Both the position numbers and the translations under genes were made by a program. The notes beneath the pieces are model-generated. The model ran no database searches and was not told the origin of the DNA. It was given only the letters and a program-made list of their open reading frames with translations. From an uncultured Clostridia bacterium (lineage in GTDB: Bacteria; Bacillota; Clostridia; Christensenellales; CAG-917), in contig CAKQUX010000002.1 in the NCBI GenBank assembly GCA_934277645.1, positions 307,327-371,326 on the forward strand: a stretch of DNA of 64,000 bases, written 5' to 3'. Every line of letters begins with the position of its first letter. Position 1 is the first letter of the stretch. Of this stretch, positions 57,108 through 64,000 are shown piece by piece.

Positions 57108-59525
57108 TTAAACTATGAAGTTTATCAATCTTCCTTTAATTACGATTGCTTTTTTGATTGGCGTATCGCTTAGTTGGTCTGCGATTACTTTTTTTGCCGC
57201 CGCTTCGATTTCTTCGTTCGACGCGCTTTGTGAAACGACGACCTTGCCTCTGATTTTGCTGTTTATCTGAACGACGAGTTCGACTTCGTCACGGACGAGA
57301 GCTTTTTCGTCGTACGTCGGATACGATTTGTTGAACACCGAGTATTCTCCGCCGAGCATTTCGTTAAGCTCTTCTGCAAAGTGCGGAGCAAGCGGAGCAA
57401 TCAAAAGCACGACGTCGTTTATGCAGTCTTTGAAAAGCGAGTTCTTTTCTTTGACGGCTTTGTCATAGTTGTACATAGCGTTGACAAATTCCATAAGACG
57501 CGCGATTGCCGTGTTGAACGAAAACGCCTTAATGTTTTCGGCCATAGACTTAATCGTGTTGTTGCGGACAAAGTTAAGTTCCTTTTCTTCCGCACCGAAC
57601 GGAGCGACGACAAACTTTTCGTTTGCTTTAGCGACAAGTCTTTCGATTCTTTCAAAGAAACGTTGAATTCCGTCAAGTCCGTTTTCGTTCCACGGTCCGC
57701 CTTCGACGTACGAGAAGCAGAACATAAGATAGAATCTGAAAATGTCCGAACTGTATTTTTGAATACAATCGTCAGGCGAAACTACGTTGCCGCGGGATTT
57801 GCTCATCTTGTTGCCGTCAGGACCTAAAATAGTGCCTTGGTGGACGAGCGACAAGAACGGTTCGTCAAAGTTTATATAGCCCATATCTTTAAGTGCTTTT
57901 GTGATAAAGCGAGCATAAAGAAGGTGCATACAAGCGTGTTCTGCTCCGCCGATATATTTATCGACAGGAAGCATTTTGTTTATAAGTTCCGTATCGAACG
58001 GCTCTTTGTCGTTTTTGTTGTCAGGGTAGCGAAGATAATACCAGCTGCTGCAAACGAAAGTGTCGAGAGTGTCCGGATCACGGCGCGCAGGGCGACCGCA
58101 GACAGGGCAGACGGTGTTCATAAATTCTTCGCTTTTTAAAAGCGGCGATTTTCCGTCAGGCGTAAAGTCGACGTTGTATGGAAGTCTGACAGGCAAGTCC
58201 TTTTCCGGAACGGGAACAGTGCCGCAGTGGTCGCAGTAGACGACAGGGATAGGCGCGCCCCAATATCTTTGACGAGAAACGAGCCAGTCGCGAAGTCTGT
58301 AATTCGTTTTAAGTTTTCCTTTGCCTTGCTTTTCGAGTTTTTCGGTGATGGCTTTAATGGCGTCTTCGCTCTTCATTCCGTCAAACTCTTCGCTGTTGCA
58401 AAGCACACCCTTTTCGCAGAAAGGAAGCTCGTCATTTTCGCCGTTTGCGCTTTTAATAACTCTGTTTATAGGCAAGCCGTATTTTTTTGCAAAAGCGAAG
58501 TCACGCTCGTCGTGCGACGGAACGCCCATAACAGCGCCCGTGCCGTAAGACGCAAGAACGTAGTCAGCGATAAGAACAGGGACTTTCTTTCCGTTGACAG
58601 GGTTTATGGCAAATGCACCCGTCATAACGCCGCTCTTTTCGCGCGTGGTCGAAAGTCTGTCGATTTCCGTTGCTTTTGAACATTCGAGTTTATAATTTTC
58701 GACGGCTTCTTTTTGCTCAGGCGTTGTGATTTTATCGACAAGCGGATGTTCGGGTGCAAGCACGACGTAGCTGACGCCGTAAATGGTGTCTGCTCTTGTG
58801 GTGAAGACCTTGAACGTTTCGCCCGTGGTAAGTTGAAATTCGATTTCGCTTCCGAAAGACTTGCCTATCCAGTTCTTTTGCATAAGTTTCGTCTTTTCGG
58901 GCCAATCGAGCTTGTTTAAGCCGTCCAAAAGTTGTTCGCTGTAATCGGTGATTTTAAAGAACCATTGAGTAAGGTTTTTCCTTATGACTGTCGTACCGCA
59001 TCTTTCACATTCGCCGTTTACTACTTGCTCGTTTGCAAGAACGGTGTTGCACGACGGACACCAGTTGACAGGCGCTTCCTTGCGGTAGGCAAGTCCGTGC
59101 TTATAAAGTTGAAGGAAAATCCATTGCGTCCATTTGTAATAGTCGGGCATACAGGTTTTGATTTCATAGTCCCAATCGAACGTCGCGCCCATTGCTTTAA
59201 GTTGCGTTTCCATAGTCGCAATATTTTTAAGGGTGCTGTCTTCGGGATGAATGCCTGTTTTTATAGCATAGTTCTCGGCAGGAAGACCGAATGCGTCAAA
59301 GCCCATAGGTTGAAAAACTTCATAGCCTTGCATACGCATAAATCTTGCATAGCTGTCTGCAGGTCCGTAGTTGAACCAATGCCCTGCGTGAAGTTTCGCG
59401 CCCGAAGGATATGAAAACATTTCGAGAACGTAATACTTTTTGTCGATGCGTGATTTGTCGAAGCTGTAAAGTTTTGTGTCAGCCCATTTTTGTTGCCACT
59501 TTTTTTCAATAGTTTTAAAATCCAT
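57108..59525 (-). CDS. leuS: Leucyl-tRNA synthetase
   Basis: 805 residues, bacterial type. HIGH motif as LHAGHWFNYG (about 43-52), a zinc-finger-like CPSCNTVLANEQVVNGECERCG, editing domain (about 220-410) with TTRADTIYG, and KMSKS as NKMSKSRGN (about 573-581). Charges tRNA-Leu and edits errors. GGAG lies 8 nt before the ATG; promoter TTGACA-17-TATTAT lies upstream. Firmicute leuS is often T-box regulated, but the leader here is too short. Confidence 0.97.
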   Translation of the reverse strand: MDFKTIEKKWQQKWADTKLYSFDKSRIDKKYYVLEMFSYPSGAKLHAGHWFNYGPADSYARFMRMQGYEVFQPMGFDAFGLPAENYAIKTGIHPEDSTLKNIATMETQLKAMGATFDWDYEIKTCMPDYYKWTQWIFLQLYKHGLAYRKEAPVNWCPSCNTVLANEQVVNGECERCGTTVIRKNLTQWFFKITDYSEQLLDGLNKLDWPEKTKLMQKNWIGKSFGSEIEFQLTTGETFKVFTTRADTIYGVSYVVLAPEHPLVDKITTPEQKEAVENYKLECSKATEIDRLSTTREKSGVMTGAFAINPVNGKKVPVLIADYVLASYGTGAVMGVPSHDERDFAFAKKYGLPINRVIKSANGENDELPFCEKGVLCNSEEFDGMKSEDAIKAITEKLEKQGKGKLKTNYRLRDWLVSRQRYWGAPIPVVYCDHCGTVPVPEKDLPVRLPYNVDFTPDGKSPLLKSEEFMNTVCPVCGRPARRDPDTLDTFVCSSWYYLRYPDNKNDKEPFDTELINKMLPVDKYIGGAEHACMHLLYARFITKALKDMGYINFDEPFLSLVHQGTILGPDGNKMSKSRGNVVSPDDCIQKYSSDIFRFYLMFCFSYVEGGPWNENGLDGIQRFFERIERLVAKANEKFVVAPFGAEEKELNFVRNNTIKSMAENIKAFSFNTAIARLMEFVNAMYNYDKAVKEKNSLFKDCINDVVLLIAPLAPHFAEELNEMLGGEYSVFNKSYPTYDEKALVRDEVELVVQINSKIRGKVVVSQSASNEEIEAAAKKVIADQLSDTPIKKAIVIKGRLINFIV

Positions 59526-59900
59526 ATTATATACTCCGAATAACTTATATTATAATAATACCTAAAAAAAGTAATGTCAAATATTTAACAATTCGTTACG
59601 TTTTAGTTGTGCCGATTATTTTGATAAAATACATTGAAAGTTCGTTGTTGCTTATTGTTTGCTGTTTACGCCTTTTAAAAACAGAGTATTTAAAAAGATA
59701 TGAAAAATATGTTTTTGATTAAATTTAATTAAAGTTGTTTGATTGAAAAAGGCTTGCTTTAATCGAGCTTTGTTTAAAGCGATTTTGTTAATACTTAGTA
59801 AAACAAGTTTTGAACGAACATACTTTATCAAAAATCGCTTGTAAAGGCGCTTTTGACAACTTATGTAAATAAATGATAACGTGTTTTTAAAAACGGAAAA
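59526..59900. other. AT-rich spacer between divergent leuS and the decarboxylase gene
   Basis: No gene. leuS promoter TTGACA-17-TATTAT (about 59547-59576, minus). The remainder is AT-rich with repeated CTTTT/GCTTTG words and a CGCTTGTAAAGGCGC stretch. Confidence 0.55.
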
Positions 59901-59903
59901 CGC

Positions 59904-59932
59904 TTGTCAAGCGGTGGGATTTATAATAAACT
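59904..59932 (+). promoter_or_regulatory. Promoter of the decarboxylase-tmk operon, leaderless type
   Basis: TTGTCA (59904-59909), 17 nt, TAAACT (59927-59932), 6 nt to ATG 59939. A TATAAT at 59922-59927 sits only 12 nt from that -35. Confidence 0.7.
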
Positions 59933-59938
59933 ATCGAT

Positions 59939-61267
59939 ATGAATTGTCCGCTGTACAGCCTTTTGGAGAAAAAGGCGAATGAAAATTTAAAAAGGTTTTG
60001 TATGCCGTCGCACGCAGGAGAAGAGCTGACGCCGCTGTATAACAGCGCAAAGTTCGATTTCACCGAGCTTGATTTTTCGGACAACTTGTTAAATCCTACG
60101 GGCGTCATTAAAGAAGCGGAAAAACTGCTCGCAAAAAGTTACGGCTCGGACGATTGCCTTATTTTCACTTGCGGAGCGACGTCGGCGATTTGGTCGGCTT
60201 TTGCCGTCATAAAGGAAACGGGCGATAGCGTTCTTGTAGATTCATTTTCGCACAAGAGCGTGTTTGCGGCTTTGCGGAATTTTTCGCTTGACGCAGAGAT
60301 TTTAAAGCGTGGCTACGACGGCGATGGCTTTCCGAAAAAACTGACCGCAAAGGATATTGAAGACCGCCTTAAAGAAAAGCAGTTTACGGCGGTTGCCGTC
60401 ACAAGTCCCGATTATTTCGGAAATGTTTTGGACATAAAGGAAATTGCCGACGTTTGTCACCGTTACGGCGCAATGCTTTTTGTGGACGAAGCGCAAGGAG
60501 CGCATTTTGCGTTTTCGTCGCTTTTGCCTATAAATGCCGCAAGGTATGCCGATTTAGCGGTGGACAGTCTGCATAAAACGCTTCCCGTGTATGGGGGCGG
60601 AGCTGTCCTTAACGTCAAAAAGGAATTTGCGGAAATTGCGGCTGTTTGCAGAGCGAAAATAAACACGTCAAGTCCCAGTTACGTCATTATGGCAAGCATC
60701 GATTATGCAAGGGCGTACTATGACGAAGTCGGCGAAGACGGTTTTTTGAAATTGAAAGAAAAAACCGATGAGATAAAAAACAGGCTTTTGGGCAGGGTAA
60801 AAAACACGGATGATTTTTCAAGACTTGTCGTCAAGGCAAGCGAAAACGACTTGATAAAGTATGGTTTTTATCCCGAAATGAGTTACGGCGAGTATTGCGT
60901 GTTTATTTTGAATTTTCAAAATATGAAACACATTGACGAGCTTGTCAAGATTCTTGAAAACCAAAGCAAATTCGGCGATAAGATTTCGGGCGAGAAATTA
61001 AACGCAATCGAAATCCCGAAAAACCTAAGCAAATCTTGCGGAAAGAAAGGTTTTGTGTCGCTTTGTTCGGCGGAAGGAAAAATAGCCGCAACCGACGTCG
61101 GGTGTTATCCGCCGGGCGTTCCGCTCATTTTTGAGGGCGAAAGGGTAACGAAAGAAAAAATAGAATTTTTAAAGAATAAAAATGCGTTTAACCTTGTTAA
61201 TAACAAAATTTATGTTATAATGGACACATACGGAGAGAACTATGCGAGGAACGATGGTGACGTTTGA
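59939..61267 (+). CDS. Orn/Lys/Arg decarboxylase family PLP enzyme (YaaO-like)
   Basis: 442 residues, single-domain PLP fold of the group III decarboxylases: FTCGATSAIWSAFAV, SPDYFGNVLDI, LFVDEAQGAHFAF (cofactor Asp) and DSLHKTLPVYGGGA (PLP Lys). Position before tmk and holB mirrors Bacillus yaaO. It may make a polyamine precursor, but many YaaO proteins have no tested activity. No ribosome site; promoter geometry indicates a leaderless mRNA. Overlaps tmk by 26 nt. Confidence 0.85.
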   Translation: MNCPLYSLLEKKANENLKRFCMPSHAGEELTPLYNSAKFDFTELDFSDNLLNPTGVIKEAEKLLAKSYGSDDCLIFTCGATSAIWSAFAVIKETGDSVLVDSFSHKSVFAALRNFSLDAEILKRGYDGDGFPKKLTAKDIEDRLKEKQFTAVAVTSPDYFGNVLDIKEIADVCHRYGAMLFVDEAQGAHFAFSSLLPINAARYADLAVDSLHKTLPVYGGGAVLNVKKEFAEIAAVCRAKINTSSPSYVIMASIDYARAYYDEVGEDGFLKLKEKTDEIKNRLLGRVKNTDDFSRLVVKASENDLIKYGFYPEMSYGEYCVFILNFQNMKHIDELVKILENQSKFGDKISGEKLNAIEIPKNLSKSCGKKGFVSLCSAEGKIAATDVGCYPPGVPLIFEGERVTKEKIEFLKNKNAFNLVNNKIYVIMDTYGENYARNDGDV

Positions 61268-61859
61268 GGGCTGCGACGGCGTTGGCAAAAGCACGCAACT
61301 CAGACTTTTGAAAGAGTATTTGCTTCAAACGGGGCAGGAAGCCGTTTTTGTGCGTGAACCGGGCGGAACGAAAATTTCCGAACAAATACGTTCGATTATA
61401 ATGTCGGTGGCAAACGCCGAGATGACGGCTAAGACCGAAACCCTTTTGTATGCGGCAAGCAGAGCGCAACTTGTCGACGAAGTTATTCGTCCTGCTTTAA
61501 ACGAAGGTAAACTTGTTATTTGCGACCGCTTTATCGATTCGTCAATCGCATATCAAGGCGGAGCAAGGGGCGTTGACGTCGATTGGGTAAAATCGATTTC
61601 CGCTTTTGCAACCGACAATTTAAAAGTCGACCTTACCGTCTTTATCGACCTTCCGCCGACCGATGCGTTCAGAACCGTCAAAAAGGAAGACCGATTAGAA
61701 GCCGAAAGCAGCGACTTCCACAAAAGAGTGTATCGCGCTTATATAGGCGAAGCGGAACGCGAACCGCACAGAATCGTTCGCATAACGCCTTGCATCGAAA
61801 AACTCGATACGCATCATAAAATTCTCAACGTACTGAGAGAGAAAGGAATTATTCATTGA
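61242..61859 (+). CDS. tmk: Thymidylate kinase
   Basis: 205 residues. P-loop FEGCDGVGKSTQLRLL, DR motif CDRFIDSSIAYQGGARGV and a LID region around KKEDRLEAE. Phosphorylates dTMP to dTDP. GGAGAG before the ATG, inside the decarboxylase end; stop overlaps the holB start (ATGA type). Confidence 0.95.
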   Translation: MRGTMVTFEGCDGVGKSTQLRLLKEYLLQTGQEAVFVREPGGTKISEQIRSIIMSVANAEMTAKTETLLYAASRAQLVDEVIRPALNEGKLVICDRFIDSSIAYQGGARGVDVDWVKSISAFATDNLKVDLTVFIDLPPTDAFRTVKKEDRLEAESSDFHKRVYRAYIGEAEREPHRIVRITPCIEKLDTHHKILNVLREKGIIH

Positions 61860-62833
61860 TGTATAATGCTTTAAGAAAGAGCCGTGCGTTTAAACTTTTT
61901 TTGAATGACATACAAAAGGGGTTGGCGCACGCTTATATTATTTCGACAACCGACGAGGACGTTTTGGTTGACTTTTTCAGACTTTTGGCTTGCGCCGTAT
62001 TTTGCGAAAAAGGAACGGCGTGCGGCGAATGTGTGAAGTGCAAAACCATTCTGGATTTAAACGACCCCGACGTTATCGAAATAAATCTTGAAAAAGCGAG
62101 AATAAAAGTCGATAAAGTTAAAGACCTTGTTTCGTCGGTTTTGATAAAACCCGTAAACGGCGAGCGAAAACTCTACTATATAAATTGCGCCGACCTTATG
62201 GCAAGAGATGCGCAAAACAAACTTTTAAAGACTTTGGAAGAACCGCCCGAAGGCGTAACGATATTTTTGGGAACGGCAAATCTTTCCGCACTTTTGGACA
62301 CGGTTAAGTCGCGTTGTCGCATTATACCTATCGACCGTTTTGATTTCGACACGGTGTATGCCGAAATGCTCGAAATTACGGGCGATAAAAACTTGTCTGC
62401 AGTTGCCGCCGCTTGCAGTGAGGGAAAACTGAGTCAAGCGGAAAAAATTGCGACAAGTCCCGATTATCTTCAAAGTTTTAATCTGGCAATCGAAACGCTC
62501 AAAAGGGTTAAAAAGTCCACCGACGTATTAGGCTTTATTTCGTCGGCGGAAGTCAAAAAAGAAATAGACTTAGGACTTGAACAATTCTTTACGGTTTTAT
62601 CCGTTTTGATTCGAGACGTGCTTATGGCAAATATCGACGACAAACTTATTTTGTCTAAACATATAGAAGAACAAATTTCGCCGCTTAGGTCGGAGTTTTC
62701 GCAAATTGCGCTAAGCCGTTGTATTTTTGAAATCAACAAGGCGAAAGCAAAACTAAAAATGAACGTACCGAAAGAAGTGGTGCTTGAAAGACTTCTTTTT
62801 ACGATATTGGAGGTAAAGTATAAATGTCGCTGA
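61856..62833 (+). CDS. holB: DNA polymerase III subunit delta'
   Basis: 325 residues, AAA+ clamp-loader subunit. AHAYIISTTDEDVLVDFFRLL replaces the usual Walker A (inactive, as normal in delta'); a zinc module reads CEKGTACGECVKC; KVDKVKDLV, LLKTLEEPPEGVTIFLGTANL and SRCRIIPI follow. Part of the beta-clamp loader. In Bacillus two small genes lie between tmk and holB; here holB overlaps tmk by 4 nt. Confidence 0.92.
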   Translation: MMYNALRKSRAFKLFLNDIQKGLAHAYIISTTDEDVLVDFFRLLACAVFCEKGTACGECVKCKTILDLNDPDVIEINLEKARIKVDKVKDLVSSVLIKPVNGERKLYYINCADLMARDAQNKLLKTLEEPPEGVTIFLGTANLSALLDTVKSRCRIIPIDRFDFDTVYAEMLEITGDKNLSAVAAACSEGKLSQAEKIATSPDYLQSFNLAIETLKRVKKSTDVLGFISSAEVKKEIDLGLEQFFTVLSVLIRDVLMANIDDKLILSKHIEEQISPLRSEFSQIALSRCIFEINKAKAKLKMNVPKEVVLERLLFTILEVKYKCR

Positions 62834-63684
62834 TTGTAGGCGTAAAGTTTAAAAACTCGGCAAAGGTTTATTATTTCGGACCCGAGGGTATAGAATTTAA
62901 CGAGGGCGACGGCGTTATCGTCGAAACCGCTCGCGGAGTGGAATACGGAACGATTGCCGTTCCGAATAAAGAAGTGGACGAAAAGGAAATCGTTCCGCCG
63001 CTTAAACCCGTAATGCGAAAGGCTACCAAAAAGGATTTGGAGCAAGTCAAACGCAACGAAGAGGACAAAGTAAAAGCACTCGACGTCATTTGCGAAAAGG
63101 CGGCGAAGCTTAATCTCAATATGAAACTTGTAGACGCCGAATATACGTTCGACCGCCACAAATTGATTTTCTATTTCACGTCTTCGGGAAGGGTGGACTT
63201 CCGTGAACTCGTTCGAGAACTCGCGGCTGTCTTTAAAGTAAGAATCGAACTTAGACAAATTTACGAGCGCGACGACATAAAAATGCGCGGCGGTCTTGCC
63301 GTTTGCGGAAGACCGTGCTGTTGCACCACGCATTTGCAGGACTTTGAAAAAGTCACCATCAAAATGGCAAAAATTCAAGGTTTGTCGCTTAATCCGCAAA
63401 AGATAAACGGCTGTTGCGGAAGACTTATGTGTTGCCTTAAATACGAAAACGATTATTACACCGAAGTGTTCAAGCAAATGCCGAAAATCGGTTCGGAAAT
63501 AAAGACGAAAGACGGCAGAGCTACGGTCGAATCTAACGACCTTATTCGTCAGACGGTTACGGCAAAAGTTCAGCTTAAAGACGGTTCGATTGAAAGAAGA
63601 ACGTACAAGCTCGGCGAAATCGGCGTTACGTCAAGACAGAACGCAAACGAAATCGACGACAGCAACGACGAAAAAGATAATTAA
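62824..63684 (+). CDS. ricT: PSP1-domain protein RicT (YaaT)
   Basis: 286 residues. PSP1 C-terminal domain with GDGVIVETARGVEYG, then the cysteine-rich GRPCCCTTHLQDFEKV and CCGRLMCCLKYE that bind iron-sulfur in the Bacillus RicAFT complex. That complex aids RNase Y processing of mRNA and sporulation. TTGGAGG site; overlaps holB by 10 nt; the usual place downstream of holB. Confidence 0.93.
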   Translation: MSLIVGVKFKNSAKVYYFGPEGIEFNEGDGVIVETARGVEYGTIAVPNKEVDEKEIVPPLKPVMRKATKKDLEQVKRNEEDKVKALDVICEKAAKLNLNMKLVDAEYTFDRHKLIFYFTSSGRVDFRELVRELAAVFKVRIELRQIYERDDIKMRGGLAVCGRPCCCTTHLQDFEKVTIKMAKIQGLSLNPQKINGCCGRLMCCLKYENDYYTEVFKQMPKIGSEIKTKDGRATVESNDLIRQTVTAKVQLKDGSIERRTYKLGEIGVTSRQNANEIDDSNDEKDN

Positions 63685-63758
63685 ATTTGCAATAATTTAT
63701 TTACAAGCAAAAACAAATATGATAAAATCAAATAAACAAAACTTAAAGGAGAAACACT

Positions 63759-63929
63759 ATGCCAAGAGTTATTAAAGATGGTTGCATTAGCTGCGGCGCA
63801 TGCGCAGACACTTGCCCGGTCGGAGCAATTACGGAAGGAGACGGAAAATACGTCATCAACGCAGAAGAATGTATAGATTGCGGAGCTTGTGAAGACGGAT
63901 GTCCACAAAGCGTAATCGTTGAAGAATAA
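63759..63929 (+). CDS. 2[4Fe-4S] ferredoxin
   Basis: 56 residues with two CxxCxxCxxxC clusters: CISCGACADTCP and CIDCGACEDGCP. Typical clostridial electron carrier for low-potential redox enzymes. AAAGGAG ribosome site; strong terminator follows. Separate from ricT by 74 nt, so probably its own transcript. Confidence 0.96.
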   Translation: MPRVIKDGCISCGACADTCPVGAITEGDGKYVINAEECIDCGACEDGCPQSVIVEE

Positions 63930-63951
63930 TCTAAATATTTAGATTGAAATC

Positions 63952-63980
63952 AAAGTAGGGGAATTTACCCCTACTTTTTT
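63952..63980 (+). terminator. Terminator of the ferredoxin gene
   Basis: AAAGTAGGGG-AATTTA-CCCCTACTTT followed by TTTT. Confidence 0.9.
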
Positions 63981-64000
63981 ATTGCAATGAAACACTATGT

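Noticed and set aside
59526..59700. T-box riboswitch upstream of leuS-serS
   Set aside because: No AGGGTGGTACCGCG-type T-box sequence or specifier stem; the promoter and ribosome site leave only a short leader.
62470..63477. 335-residue minus-strand frame opposite holB-ricT
   Set aside because: Shadow frame: ricT and holB are certain on the plus strand, and the antisense has no recognisable domain.

Overview
The window looks like a chromosome segment of a spore-forming, low-to-mid GC Firmicute of the class Clostridia, most likely an uncultured gut lineage; the order cannot be fixed from sequence alone. Evidence: the rpsF-ssb-rpsR cluster, mrnC-rlmB-sigH order, a spoIIE/tilS/hpt neighbourhood, the sporulation and germination genes spoIIR, sleB and ypeB, and a yaaO-tmk-holB-ricT block as in Bacillus. 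A membrane-anchored M60-type metalloprotease fits life on host mucins. Housekeeping genes are dense and mostly operonic; almost no mobile DNA is visible (no transposase, integrase or CRISPR).

Layout. 0.1-4.1 kb: zincin-like membrane protein, S18/SSB/S6, SigH, RlmB, Mini-III (all minus). 4.2-14.6 kb: transglutaminase-like lipoprotein, Nudix hydrolase, spoIIR, sleB-ypeB, a zinc-ribbon membrane protein, and a cobalamin-riboswitch operon of a DUF4430 lipoprotein plus an ECF-type S component. 15-18.8 kb: split B12-dependent methionine synthase (metH core plus separate activation domain) and metF, so B12 import and B12 use sit side by side. 18.9-22.3 kb: accessory patch around tRNA-Pro with DUF5131, 148-bp tandem repeats, and two adjacent frameshifted genes. 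22.5-37.6 kb: pgcA, VanW, PHP, rmuC, cca, hpt, tilS, spoIIE, degV, a ZIP transporter and small hypotheticals. 37.8-39.2 kb: tRNA-fMet, Met, Glu and Val interspersed with decayed tRNA copies, a highly foldable spacer and long direct repeats. 39.7-44.7 kb: M60 protease, an HPr-like protein without the phosphorylation site, and a repeat-rich surface protein. 44.7-52.9 kb: complete shikimate/Phe/Tyr operon aroF-tyrA-aroB-aroA-aroC-pheA-aroEK-aroQ. 53.2-64 kb: galE, MBL-fold protein, leuS-serS, yaaO-like decarboxylase, tmk, holB, ricT and a ferredoxin.

Two regulatory themes stand out. First, the aromatic operon is preceded by a 21-codon reading frame with five Tyr and three Phe codons, followed by mutually exclusive antiterminator and terminator stems: a ribosome-mediated attenuator for Tyr/Phe. 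Second, at least nine genes, including that leader peptide, lack a Shine-Dalgarno sequence and instead have a -35/-10 promoter whose -10 box ends 6 or 7 nt before the ATG, implying leaderless mRNAs; most other genes carry a normal GGAGG-type site. Both are read directly from sequence but need transcript mapping.
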